Source of the DNA: Aquimarina acroporae
Lineage (GTDB): Bacteria; Bacteroidota; Bacteroidia; Flavobacteriales; Flavobacteriaceae
Direction: 5' to 3'
Length of the DNA stretch: 64,000 nt
NCBI RefSeq assembly: GCF_023195925.1
Contig: NZ_JALPRE010000015.1
Span: 1-64,000 of the forward strand
This document shows positions 42,630 to 50,163 of the stretch, piece after piece. Made by a program: the position numbers and the translations under genes. Below the pieces are notes generated by a model that ran no database searches, was not told where the DNA came from, and worked only from the letters and a program-made list of their open reading frames with translations. Each line of letters starts with the position of its first letter. The first letter of the stretch is position 1.

Positions 42630-43769
42630 TTAGATGTTGCACAAAATCTCTGCTGCTTTTTTTAAAGTATCTTCATTTTTGGCAAAGCAAAATCGTAGCA
42701 CCTTATCATCTTGTTGGTTTAAATTAAAAACAGAAACAGGAATCGAAGCTATTTTATGCTCTTTGGTAAGACGTTCTGCAAAAGTAACATCATTCTCGTC
42801 TGTTATTTCTGAATAGTCTAATAATTGAAAATAAGTCCCTGCCGCTGGTATAAACTTGAATCTGGAGTCTTGAAGCAAAGAAAGAAATACATCTCTTTTT
42901 TCTTGATAAAACTGGGGAAGGGATAAATAATGTTCTGGGGTTTTTAGATATTCGGCCAACGCATATTGCATAGGGTGGCTACTACAAAACACATTGAACT
43001 GATGAACTTTCCTGAATTCTTCCATGAGTTGAGCAGGGGCTAGGCAATATCCCATTTTCCAACCTGTGGTATGAAATGTTTTCCCAAAAGAGGCGGTGAT
43101 AAACGAGCGCTCTACTAGTCCAGGGAATTTTGCGGCACTCTCATGGGGTTGACCATCAAAAATAATATGCTCATATACCTCGTCACTTAGCAGAATAATA
43201 TTGGTATCCTTCAGTAATGCTTCCAGTTGTAACATATCATCTTTAGACAAAACAGTACCACTGGGGTTATGAGGTGTGTTAATAATTACCATTTTGGTTT
43301 TGGTCGTTATTTTTTGAGCAAATTCAGTCCAGTTTACCTTAAAATCTGGGGCTGACAACTGTATTGGAACAACCGTTCCTCCAAATAATTCTACTGCAGG
43401 TTCATAAGAATCATAAGCAGGTTTTACTATAATGACTTCATCTCCGGGATTAATAAAAGCGGCAATAATGGTGAAAATTGCCTGTGTAGCACCCGAAGTA
43501 ATGGTTACTTCAGATTCTGGATGATACGTACTGCCATAAAGCCTATTACTTTTTTCGGCAATAACCTCTCTTAATGGTATTGTCCCCGCCATAGGAGCAT
43601 ATTGATTATGTCCTTTTTGCATCCCTTTTGTAACTAGATCAATAAGTTCTTGACTGGCATCAAAATTTGGAAAACCTTGAGAAAGATTTAAGGCTTGATG
43701 TTCGTTGGCCATTTTGCTCATTACGGTGAAAATGGTAGTAGATATGTTGGGTAATTTGGAATGCATCAT
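42630..43769 (-). CDS. PLP-dependent aminotransferase, methionine aminotransferase (YbdL) type
   Basis: A 379-aa fold-type I aminotransferase. Seen are LNLSQGFPNFDAS, QYAPMAGTIPLREVIAEK, ITSGATQAIFTIIAAFINPGDEVIIVKPAYDSY, NTPHNPSGTVLS, LSDEVYEHIIFDG and the PLP-Lys block SFGKTFHTTGWKMGY. The wording is closest to E. coli YbdL and kynurenine/methionine aminotransferases; the amino donor is probably methionine or glutamine. It is a single gene on the minus strand with a -7 element about 60 bases upstream. Confidence 0.92.
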   Translation of the reverse strand: MMHSKLPNISTTIFTVMSKMANEHQALNLSQGFPNFDASQELIDLVTKGMQKGHNQYAPMAGTIPLREVIAEKSNRLYGSTYHPESEVTITSGATQAIFTIIAAFINPGDEVIIVKPAYDSYEPAVELFGGTVVPIQLSAPDFKVNWTEFAQKITTKTKMVIINTPHNPSGTVLSKDDMLQLEALLKDTNIILLSDEVYEHIIFDGQPHESAAKFPGLVERSFITASFGKTFHTTGWKMGYCLAPAQLMEEFRKVHQFNVFCSSHPMQYALAEYLKTPEHYLSLPQFYQEKRDVFLSLLQDSRFKFIPAAGTYFQLLDYSEITDENDVTFAERLTKEHKIASIPVSVFNLNQQDDKVLRFCFAKNEDTLKKAAEILCNI

Positions 43770-43827
43770 TAGAGCTAATTAATCAAGGAAATGGTATATA
43801 CAAAATAAAGCTATAGTTGTGAAGATG

Positions 43828-43835
43828 CAAAATTA
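43828..43835 (-). promoter_or_regulatory. Promoter -7 element TAATTTTG (minus strand)
   Basis: TAATTTTG on the minus strand, about 60 bases before the aminotransferase ATG. The -33 element is not evident. Confidence 0.35.
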
Positions 43836-43883
43836 ATATTGAATAGTAGCATTGGATAAAAATACGCAGGCTTTTTAAATACC

Positions 43884-43907
43884 ACTAGCGACCCGAAGGT
43901 CGCTAGT
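43884..43907 (-). terminator. Very stable hairpin with UUCG tetraloop after the 58-aa peptide gene
   Basis: On the minus strand ACTAGCGACC, TTCG, GGTCGCTAGT: a perfect 10-base GC-rich stem closed by the extra-stable C(UUCG)G tetraloop. It begins 20 bases after the peptide stop. The following sequence (TATTTAAAAA) is a poor T-tract, so it may be a terminator with weak U-run or an mRNA-stabilising end. Confidence 0.6.
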
Positions 43908-43926
43908 TGGTGAAAATGATTGTGGA

Positions 43927-44103
43927 TTAAAAAATATGGCAATACCCTTGAAAACACTTGTCAGACATATCCCCTGTTACTGTCCAACAATCTTGTGATG
44001 TAGAACAACGAAGATTCGTTCTGCAAGACCCGCCATTAATTGTTTGTTGTTTTGATTTGTTTAATTTTTCGACGTTTTCGAGTTTTAAAATTTTAGACAA
44101 CAT
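43927..44103 (-). CDS. Gly-Gly-leader peptide, cysteine-rich (58 aa, RiPP/bacteriocin-type precursor)
   Basis: Read on the minus strand from ATG 44103 to TAA 43927, this short gene encodes a leader MLSKILKLENVEKLNKSKQQ, then TINGG (Gly24-Gly25), and a 33-residue core. The core has five Cys (27, 33, 39, 50, 55), several Ser/Thr and an aromatic end (YCHIF). The MLxxILxLxxxxxL..xQQxxIxGG leader is the double-glycine type that Flavobacteria use for small secreted peptides. Core and leader differ in charge, as is usual. The peptide is presumably cut after Gly-Gly by a C39-type peptidase-transporter and could be lanthionine- or disulfide-bridged. No such enzyme is in the window. Confidence 0.75.
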   Translation of the reverse strand: MLSKILKLENVEKLNKSKQQTINGGSCRTNLRCSTSQDCWTVTGDMSDKCFQGYCHIF

Positions 44104-44237
44104 AATATTTTGTTTTTATGTAAATAAAATTAGCCTACTCTGTTGGTAAGGTTTTCGGCATCCCCTTTCAAAATCAATTGATAACCCAAGTGATTTAGAC
44201 TTCAATGTATGCTGAAATTGATACCGATAAAAACAGA

Positions 44238-44267
44238 ACTTCCGTAATTCAAGCAAATTACGGAAGT
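44238..44267 (-). terminator. Terminator after the 52-aa peptide gene
   Basis: A perfect 12-base stem (ACTTCCGTAATT / AATTACGGAAGT) with a 6-base loop, followed on the minus strand by TCTGTTTTT. It lies 31 bases after the stop of the upstream peptide gene and before the second peptide gene, so the two are probably separate transcripts. Confidence 0.75.
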
Positions 44268-44298
44268 AAAAATGGCATAACTAAATCAATGTGTTTTA

Positions 44299-44457
44299 TT
44301 AGAATATATTGTCACAACGATTATGCGTCCAATGTGTCCCCGTATCGGGTTCTGTAACATCACAATCACCGCCTCTTAATAAGTGCATAGAACCTCGATT
44401 TATCCTTGTAATTGTTAGTTTTTCAAGGTGTAATGTTTTTTTTTGCTTTGTATTCAT
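44299..44457 (-). CDS. Gly-Gly-leader peptide (52 aa, RiPP/lanthipeptide-type precursor)
   Basis: Read on the minus strand from ATG 44457 to TAA 44299. The leader is Lys-rich, MNTKQKKTLHLEKLTITRIN, followed by RGSMHLLRGG (Gly29-Gly30). The 22-residue core, starting DCDVTEPDTGTHW, has two Cys (32, 48) and four Thr. The LxLEKLTIxxIN...LxGGxxC pattern matches the Bacteroidota natural-product precursor leaders (TIGR04149-like, often called class I lanthipeptides). With Thr and Cys in the core, one or two thioether rings are conceivable. No dehydratase, cyclase or transporter is present nearby, so the modification is unproven. Confidence 0.78.
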   Translation of the reverse strand: MNTKQKKTLHLEKLTITRINRGSMHLLRGGDCDVTEPDTGTHWTHNRCDNIF

Positions 44458-44518
44458 GATCAAAAGTTTTAAATACGTTAGTACTGTTTTTTTATAGCTT
44501 TTAATTGTTTTTCAAGGT
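44404..44518. repeat. Degenerate second copy of the peptide-leader sequence
   Basis: Minus-strand ACCTTGAAAAAC, then AATTA-AAG, occurs inside the 52-aa peptide leader (44404-44429, encoding the LEKLTIT part) and again upstream of its start (44497-44518) with 4 bases missing. The upstream copy has no start codon and soon hits a stop, so it looks like a decayed duplicate of the leader. Confidence 0.35.
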
Positions 44519-44537
44519 ATTTTTTAAAAGCTATAAA
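44491..44537. repeat. 14-bp inverted repeat upstream of the peptide gene
   Basis: TTTATAGCTTTTAA (44491-44504) and TTAAAAGCTATAAA (44524-44537) are perfect inverse copies around a 19-base spacer. It lies between the TPR-AraC gene stop (44581) and the 52-aa peptide start (44457), so it may be an operator for the peptide promoter or the 3' end of the regulator transcript. It is not followed by a T-run on the minus strand. Confidence 0.5.
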
Positions 44538-44580
44538 TCATAAATTCTCTACCGTATTTTAAATGATTTACGGCATTGAT

Positions 44581-46278
44581 TTATTGATTTTGATCATGGT
44601 TTATTTTTTTGATGTAGTAGGAAGGGTTTAAACCTGTTTTAGCTTTAAAATGTTTGGTAAAGGACTTGTCGGTTTTATAACCAATTTCTAAAGCGATAGA
44701 TTTTATCGAAAAAGATCTAAATTTCCTATCATTCTTTAGCCGTTTTAGTACATATTCGATTCGTAGATCGTTTATATAATCATTAAAGCTTTTTGCTTTA
44801 TGTTCTTTTATGATTTTTGATAAATAGGTGGTATTGGTTTTAACCTTTTTTGCCATTGATCTTAGGTCACATTCGGTATGTAAAAAGTATTCTTGCTTTT
44901 CAAGTTTTATTAACCCGTTTAAGATGGATTGCACTTTTTCGTCTGTTATGATAAGATTTTTTGGTGTATGAACTTCTTTGGTTTCAAGTGAGTTTATTTT
45001 TGTAATAAGCTGTTGAAATACGACATTATTTTTCTTCTGTTTTTTAATAAACTTGAAAATGAAAACCACCAGCAATACAAACACAAATAAAAGGGAGATA
45101 AATGTGTATTCTTTGTATTGTTTTTCTTTTTTCTTTTGATTTTCTAAAGCCATAATTTGCTTTGCGAGTTCTTCTGTGGTTTTATGATGTAATTTACTTA
45201 CTGTTTTGTTTTTTTCATCTTGAAACTGATCCTGTAATTTGATTAGCTTTTGCAACCAAAATATAGATTCTTCCTTTTTGTCAATAGCTACATAACAATC
45301 AATTAATAATCTATAGATTTCTAGTACTCTTATGTTTCTAGAGTCACTTTCTGTTAAAATTGGTTGAATTTTTTCTAGACGCGATATTGCTTGAGTATAT
45401 AATTGTTCTTTATATAAACAATAGGCAATGAAATAATTAACGTTTAAAATAGATTTCTTTTGTGTTATGTTTTTTTTACTCAAAATTTCTTCTGCCTCAT
45501 ACAAGTTTTTGTGGGCTTTTTCGAGTTCGTTTTTATCGAAATAGACAATTCCTTTTTTGGTATATAAATCAATAGCTCCTATCGAATAATCAATGCGTTC
45601 ACTCATTTCAATTCCAATATTTGCGTATTTTATCACCGAATCGTATTTCTTTTGGTCAAGATAGATTTCGCTTAATATGGTAAGTAAACTAACATGATTT
45701 GTTTTATGATAATAGGAAGATTTTTCTATAAGTTTTAGTGCATTTTTACATACATCTAGAGCTTTGTCCAATTGCCCCATTCTTCGATGAATAATAGATA
45801 TTCCAGATTGGGCAATAAGTACATGTTTGGTGTTTTTTTTCTTTTTGGCAATGTTTAAAGCTTCGTAATAAGCATCTAGAGATTTTTGATTTTTCCAATC
45901 TTTCAGATAAGCGTTTCCTGTTTTGAGATAGAATTTACATAACAAGGAATCGTTGTTAATTTTTCTGGCAAGATGAACACTTTTATTTAGATAGTATATA
46001 GATCGGGGGTACTGCTCATTATTATAAAAATGTGTGGCAATATCATAAGTTATCTGTGATAAAATAAAATTGTCATTAGATTTTTGGTATAGTGCTTTTT
46101 CATAGATTTTGCCCTGTTCGGGAGAAAAATTCTTAATGTTATTTATCAGTTCCTTGGAGGATTTATTTTTCAAACTATCGGGGACTGATTGGAAGGTATT
46201 TGATGCAACAGGATTTGAATAAAGAGCAAATACACTATAAAAACATATGAACAAAATACGTTTTGATCTAAAAATCAT
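44581..46278 (-). CDS. TPR-containing membrane AraC family regulator
   Basis: A regulator of 565 aa when started at ATG 46278 (MIFRSKRILFICFYSVFALY signal). The frame is open to a TTG at 46305, but a promoter -7 element covers that codon. Order: signal peptide, periplasmic TPR repeats (e.g. YPRSIYYLNKSVHLARKI, QKSLDAYYEALNIAKKK, KYDSVIKYANIGIEMSE), one membrane helix (YTFISLLFVFVLLVVFIFKFI) and a C-terminal AraC HTH pair (LRSMAKKVKTNTTYLSKIIKEHK, IALEIGYKTDKSFTKHFKAKTGLNPSYY). It lies directly upstream of the GG-peptide genes on the same strand and is a candidate for their control. Confidence 0.9.
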   Translation of the reverse strand: MIFRSKRILFICFYSVFALYSNPVASNTFQSVPDSLKNKSSKELINNIKNFSPEQGKIYEKALYQKSNDNFILSQITYDIATHFYNNEQYPRSIYYLNKSVHLARKINNDSLLCKFYLKTGNAYLKDWKNQKSLDAYYEALNIAKKKKNTKHVLIAQSGISIIHRRMGQLDKALDVCKNALKLIEKSSYYHKTNHVSLLTILSEIYLDQKKYDSVIKYANIGIEMSERIDYSIGAIDLYTKKGIVYFDKNELEKAHKNLYEAEEILSKKNITQKKSILNVNYFIAYCLYKEQLYTQAISRLEKIQPILTESDSRNIRVLEIYRLLIDCYVAIDKKEESIFWLQKLIKLQDQFQDEKNKTVSKLHHKTTEELAKQIMALENQKKKEKQYKEYTFISLLFVFVLLVVFIFKFIKKQKKNNVVFQQLITKINSLETKEVHTPKNLIITDEKVQSILNGLIKLEKQEYFLHTECDLRSMAKKVKTNTTYLSKIIKEHKAKSFNDYINDLRIEYVLKRLKNDRKFRSFSIKSIALEIGYKTDKSFTKHFKAKTGLNPSYYIKKINHDQNQ

Positions 46279-46302
46279 TTTATGAAAATGTTGAGTGATT
46301 AT

Positions 46303-46310
46303 CAAATGTA
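46303..46310 (-). promoter_or_regulatory. Promoter -7 element TACATTTG (minus strand)
   Basis: TACATTTG fits TAnnTTTG and lies 25 bases before the ATG at 46278, which supports that ATG as the start of the TPR-AraC gene. Confidence 0.45.
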
Positions 46311-46379
46311 CTATTTTAAGAAATAAAACCTGATTGAGTTTGTTTCTCCATAAAGCAGTTATTTAATCAAGAATTAGGA

Positions 46380-46401
46380 TTTTTTCATACAAAAAATGTG
46401 A
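46380..46401. promoter_or_regulatory. Candidate regulator site, copy of the T6-C-nTAC-A-TGT motif
   Basis: TTTTTTCATAC, AAAAAATGTGA resembles the sites at 15369-15390 and 19080-19106. It lies about 75 bases upstream of the TPR-AraC promoter in the 318-base gap shared with sdhC. Apart from this and the sdh promoter the gap holds nothing I can support. Confidence 0.2.
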
Positions 46402-46534
46402 TTTCGGCAAAAAAATATGTGTTTTTTGTTGAATGTTTACATAGGTACTCAAACGATATAGTAGTGAAACTTAAACAAACTATAAATCCTACTTTAAATT
46501 CATTATAAATAAGAGAATAAACATTTCAGAAAGC

Positions 46535-46565
46535 TTGGCTAAAATGGTGTTGAGCCCTATTTTTG
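46535..46565 (+). promoter_or_regulatory. sdh operon promoter
   Basis: TTG (46535-46537), 20 bases, TATTTTTG (46558-46565), an exact TTG-N20-TAnnTTTG promoter. Transcription would start about 25 bases before the sdhC ATG. A perfect 7-base inverted repeat, GTTGAGC (46549-46555) and GCTCAAC (46568-46574), brackets the -7 element and could be an operator. Confidence 0.65.
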
Positions 46566-46596
46566 TTGCTCAACTAATTATTAAACATTTTAAATA

Positions 46597-47262
46597 ATGG
46601 GTGGATTGATAAAATCTTCAATAGCTAGAAAGGTAGCGATGGCACTTTCGGGACTTTTCTTAGTTTTTTTCTTATTACAACATTTTACTATCAATTTTAC
46701 TTCAATTTTTAGCGCAGAAACCTTCAATGAGCTATCTCATTTTATGGGTACCAACCCCTTGGTACAATTTGTTTTGCAACCAGTTCTAATCTTTGGAGTA
46801 ATTTTTCATTTTGTAATGGGATTTATTCTGGAAATTAAAAACAAAAACGCCAGAGCAGTAAAATATGCAAAATATAATGGAGGAGCCAATGCTTCTTGGA
46901 TGTCTAGAAACATGATTTATTCGGGACTTGTGGTTTTGGCTTTTTTAGGACTTCATTTTTACGATTTTTGGGTTCCTGAAATGGTACACAAGTACGTAGA
47001 GTTTGCTCCAGAAGACCCTTCTCGCTATTATCACGAGTTGCTAGAGAAATTCGTAAGCCCGGTTAGAACCGGTTTATATGTGCTTTCTTTTGTGTTCTTG
47101 GCACTACATTTATGGCACGGATTTGCATCGTCTTTCCAATCTGTAGGATTTAATAATAAGTATTCTGTTGGTGCGACAAAGTTTGCAAAAGCTTTTGCAA
47201 TAGCTATTCCATTAGGGTTTATCATTATCGCTGTCGTACTTCATCTTAATCATAATCATTAA
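46597..47262 (+). CDS. sdhC: Succinate dehydrogenase, cytochrome b subunit (b558 type)
   Basis: A 221-aa membrane anchor with five membrane helices (KVAMALSGLFLVFFLLQHF, LVQFVLQPVLIFGVIFHFVMGFI, NMIYSGLVVLAFLGLHFYDF, LYVLSFVFLALHLWHGFASSF, AIAIPLGFIIIAVVLHL). Heme-ligand His residues lie in LLQHF, IFHFV, GLHFYDF and ALHLWHG. This one-subunit di-heme form is usual in Bacteroidota, so no sdhD is expected. First gene of the sdhCAB operon. Confidence 0.95.
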   Translation: MGGLIKSSIARKVAMALSGLFLVFFLLQHFTINFTSIFSAETFNELSHFMGTNPLVQFVLQPVLIFGVIFHFVMGFILEIKNKNARAVKYAKYNGGANASWMSRNMIYSGLVVLAFLGLHFYDFWVPEMVHKYVEFAPEDPSRYYHELLEKFVSPVRTGLYVLSFVFLALHLWHGFASSFQSVGFNNKYSVGATKFAKAFAIAIPLGFIIIAVVLHLNHNH

Positions 47263-47274
47263 AATCCCACTACT

Positions 47275-49290
47275 ATGTCAATTTTAGATTCTAAAATACC
47301 TGAAGGTCCACTGGCAGATAAGTGGACAAAACATAAAAATACTATCAACCTGGTAAACCCAGCTAACAAGCGTAATATCGATGTTATCGTGGTTGGAACT
47401 GGGCTAGCCGGAGGAAGTGCAGCTGCAACTTTGGCCGAGCTAGGATACAACGTAAAAACATTTTGTTACCAGGACTCTCCTCGACGCGCGCATTCTATTG
47501 CAGCGCAAGGTGGAATAAACGCAGCAAAAAATTATCAAGGAGATGGAGACTCTAATTATCGTTTGTTTTATGATACGGTAAAAGGAGGAGATTATAGATC
47601 TCGCGAAGCAAACGTATACCGTTTAGCAGAGGTTTCTGGTAATATTATTGACCAGTGTGTAGCTCAGGGAGTTCCTTTTGCAAGAGAATATGGAGGTTTA
47701 CTAGACAACCGTTCATTCGGAGGAGTATTGGTGTCTCGTACATTTTATGCCAAAGGACAAACAGGGCAACAATTGTTATTGGGAGCTTATTCTGCAATGA
47801 ACCGTCAGATTAACCGAGGAAAGATTGAGCCTTTTAATCGTCATGAGATGTTGGATCTAGTGAAGGTTGATGGAAAAGCTAGAGGAATTATTGCTCGTAA
47901 TTTGGTTACCGGTGAGATCGAACGCCACTCTGCGCATGCCGTGGTATTGGCAACAGGAGGATACGGAAATGTATTCTTTTTAAGTACCAATGCGATGGGA
48001 AGTAATGTGATGGCCGCGTGGAGAGCTCACCGAAGAGGAGCCTTCTTTGCGAATCCATGTTATACTCAGATTCATCCAACTTGTATTCCAGTATCTGGAG
48101 ATCATCAGTCAAAATTAACATTGATGTCTGAATCTCTTCGTAATGACGGAAGAATTTGGGTGCCAAAAAGAAAAGAAGATGCCGAGGCTATTCGTGCTGG
48201 TAAATTAAAACCAACGCAACTTGCTGAAGAAGAAAGAGATTATTATCTGGAGCGTCGTTATCCGGCATTCGGAAACTTAGTACCTCGTGATGTAGCATCT
48301 AGAGCTGCAAAAGAGCGTTGTGATGCTGGTTTTGGAGTGAACAAAACTGGAGAGGCTGTTTATCTTGATTTTGCTTCTGCAATTCAACGTTATGGTCAAG
48401 AGAAAGCGTTGACTTCTGGAATAGAAAACCCTTCAAAAGAAGAAATTACAAAACTTGGAGAAGAAGTTATCGAGAATAAATATGGTAATTTGTTCCAGAT
48501 GTATGAAAAGATTGTAGATGAGAATCCGTACAAAACTCCAATGATGATCTACCCAGCGGTACATTATACCATGGGAGGTTTATGGGTAGACTATAACTTA
48601 CAAACTACTGTTCCTGGATGTTATGCAGCTGGTGAAGCTAATTTCTCTGACCACGGTGCAAACCGATTAGGAGCGTCTGCATTGATGCAGGGATTAGCAG
48701 ATGGATATTTCGTATTACCGTATACCATAGGAGATTATCTATCACATGATATTAGAACAGGAAAAATACCTACAGATACTCCTGAGTTTGATGCAGCTGA
48801 GAAAGACGCTAAAGACCGAATTCAGAAGTTAATGAGTGGATCTGGAGAACATTCTGTAGATTATTACCACAAGAAATTAGGTAAAATCATGTGGAATAAA
48901 TGTGGAATGTCTCGTAATGAAAAAGAGCTAAAAGAAGCAATAGACGAAATTTCGGCTTTAAGAGAAGACTTCTGGAAAAATGTAAAAGTTCCGGGAACTG
49001 CAGATAGTATGAACCCTGAGTTAGAAAAAGCCGGTAGAGTTGCAGATTTCTTAGAGTTAGGAGAATTGTTTGCCAAAGATGCATTACATAGAAATGAGTC
49101 TTGTGGAGGACATTTTAGAGAAGAATCTGTAGAACAGGATGGTGAGCAAAAAGGTGAGGCCCTTAGAGATGATAAAAACTTTAAGTATGTAGCCGCTTGG
49201 GAATATAAAGGCGAACCAAAAGATGCAGAGTTGCATAAAGAAGAATTGAACTTCGAAAATATTGAATTAAAAACACGTTCTTATAAATAA
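47275..49290 (+). CDS. sdhA: Succinate dehydrogenase flavoprotein subunit
   Basis: A 671-aa FAD subunit. It has the dinucleotide-binding loop [19 protein letters not shown] and the covalent-FAD region [17 protein letters not shown], with His in AHS. Further blocks are [48 protein letters not shown] and [21 protein letters not shown]. It oxidises succinate to fumarate in the TCA cycle and passes electrons to SdhB. The spacing (12 bases after sdhC, 7 before sdhB) shows one operon. Confidence 0.97.
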   Translation: MSILDSKIPEGPLADKWTKHKNTINLVNPANKRNIDVIVVGTGLAGGSAAATLAELGYNVKTFCYQDSPRRAHSIAAQGGINAAKNYQGDGDSNYRLFYDTVKGGDYRSREANVYRLAEVSGNIIDQCVAQGVPFAREYGGLLDNRSFGGVLVSRTFYAKGQTGQQLLLGAYSAMNRQINRGKIEPFNRHEMLDLVKVDGKARGIIARNLVTGEIERHSAHAVVLATGGYGNVFFLSTNAMGSNVMAAWRAHRRGAFFANPCYTQIHPTCIPVSGDHQSKLTLMSESLRNDGRIWVPKRKEDAEAIRAGKLKPTQLAEEERDYYLERRYPAFGNLVPRDVASRAAKERCDAGFGVNKTGEAVYLDFASAIQRYGQEKALTSGIENPSKEEITKLGEEVIENKYGNLFQMYEKIVDENPYKTPMMIYPAVHYTMGGLWVDYNLQTTVPGCYAAGEANFSDHGANRLGASALMQGLADGYFVLPYTIGDYLSHDIRTGKIPTDTPEFDAAEKDAKDRIQKLMSGSGEHSVDYYHKKLGKIMWNKCGMSRNEKELKEAIDEISALREDFWKNVKVPGTADSMNPELEKAGRVADFLELGELFAKDALHRNESCGGHFREESVEQDGEQKGEALRDDKNFKYVAAWEYKGEPKDAELHKEELNFENIELKTRSYK

Positions 49291-49297
49291 AAAAGCT

Positions 49298-50044
49298 ATG
49301 AATCTTACACTAAAAATATGGCGTCAAAAAGATGCTAAATCGCAAGGAAAGATGGTAGATTATCAAATATCTGGCATCGAAGGAGACATGTCTTTTTTGG
49401 AAATGTTAGACGTGTTAAACGAAGATTTAATAAATAAAGGAGAAGAGCCAGTCGTATTTGATCACGACTGTAGAGAAGGAATTTGTGGTTCTTGTTCTTT
49501 GCAAATTAATGGAGAGCCTCATGGGCCAGATCGTTTGATTACTACCTGTCAATTACACATGCGTAAATTTAATGATGGTGATACGATTTATATAGAACCA
49601 TTTAGAGCTAAGGCATTTCCGGTGGTAAAGGATCTTATGGTAGACCGTAGTGCCTTTGATAGAATTCAACATGCTGGAGGGTATATTTCAGTAAATACTT
49701 CAGGAAATACAATAGACGCAAATGCAATTCCTGTGAATAAAGAAAATGCAGATGATGCATTTGCAGCGGCAACTTGTATTGGTTGTGGTGCTTGTGTAGC
49801 GGCTTGTAAAAACGCTTCTGCAATGTTATTTACCTCGGCAAAAGTATCGCAATATGCCTTATTGCCACAGGGACAGGTTGAAGCAACAGAGCGTGTATTG
49901 GCGATGGTGAATCAAATGGATGAAGAAGGTTTCGGTAACTGTACCAATACAGGTGCATGTGAGATCGAATGCCCAAAAGGAATTTCACTTGAGAACATTG
50001 CTCGAATGAACCGAGAGTATCTTAAAGCTAGTGTGAAAGGCTAG
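49298..50044 (+). CDS. sdhB: Succinate dehydrogenase iron-sulfur subunit
   Basis: A 248-aa subunit with three clusters. The [2Fe-2S] ligands are in [20 protein letters not shown] and LITTCQLHM. The [4Fe-4S]/[3Fe-4S] ligands are in [13 protein letters not shown] and the C-terminal [17 protein letters not shown]. It carries electrons from SdhA to the SdhC hemes and menaquinone. It ends the operon, with a strong terminator 22 bases downstream. Confidence 0.97.
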   Translation: MNLTLKIWRQKDAKSQGKMVDYQISGIEGDMSFLEMLDVLNEDLINKGEEPVVFDHDCREGICGSCSLQINGEPHGPDRLITTCQLHMRKFNDGDTIYIEPFRAKAFPVVKDLMVDRSAFDRIQHAGGYISVNTSGNTIDANAIPVNKENADDAFAAATCIGCGACVAACKNASAMLFTSAKVSQYALLPQGQVEATERVLAMVNQMDEEGFGNCTNTGACEIECPKGISLENIARMNREYLKASVKG

Positions 50045-50066
50045 TATTTTAAGTTTGAAATAAAGA

Positions 50067-50101
50067 AAACTCCAAATCTTTTTTGATTTGGAGTTTTTTT
50101 A
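50067..50101 (+). terminator. Terminator of the sdh operon
   Basis: AAACTCCAAATC pairs perfectly with GATTTGGAGTTT (12 bases) around a 6-base T loop and is followed by TTTT. Confidence 0.85.
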
Positions 50102-50163
50102 TGGTAACATTTCTAAAAATTCCAACATATATTTATAACTAATATTTACATCAAATTAAACTC

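Noticed and set aside
43958..44497. Plus-strand frames of 60-65 codons in the 43.9-44.5 kb gap
   Set aside because: They are the antisense of the two GG-leader peptide genes, which have better starts, leaders and hairpins on the minus strand.
46279..46305. TTG start for the TPR-AraC gene at 46305
   Set aside because: The promoter -7 element TACATTTG covers the codon; the ATG at 46278 begins a good signal peptide.
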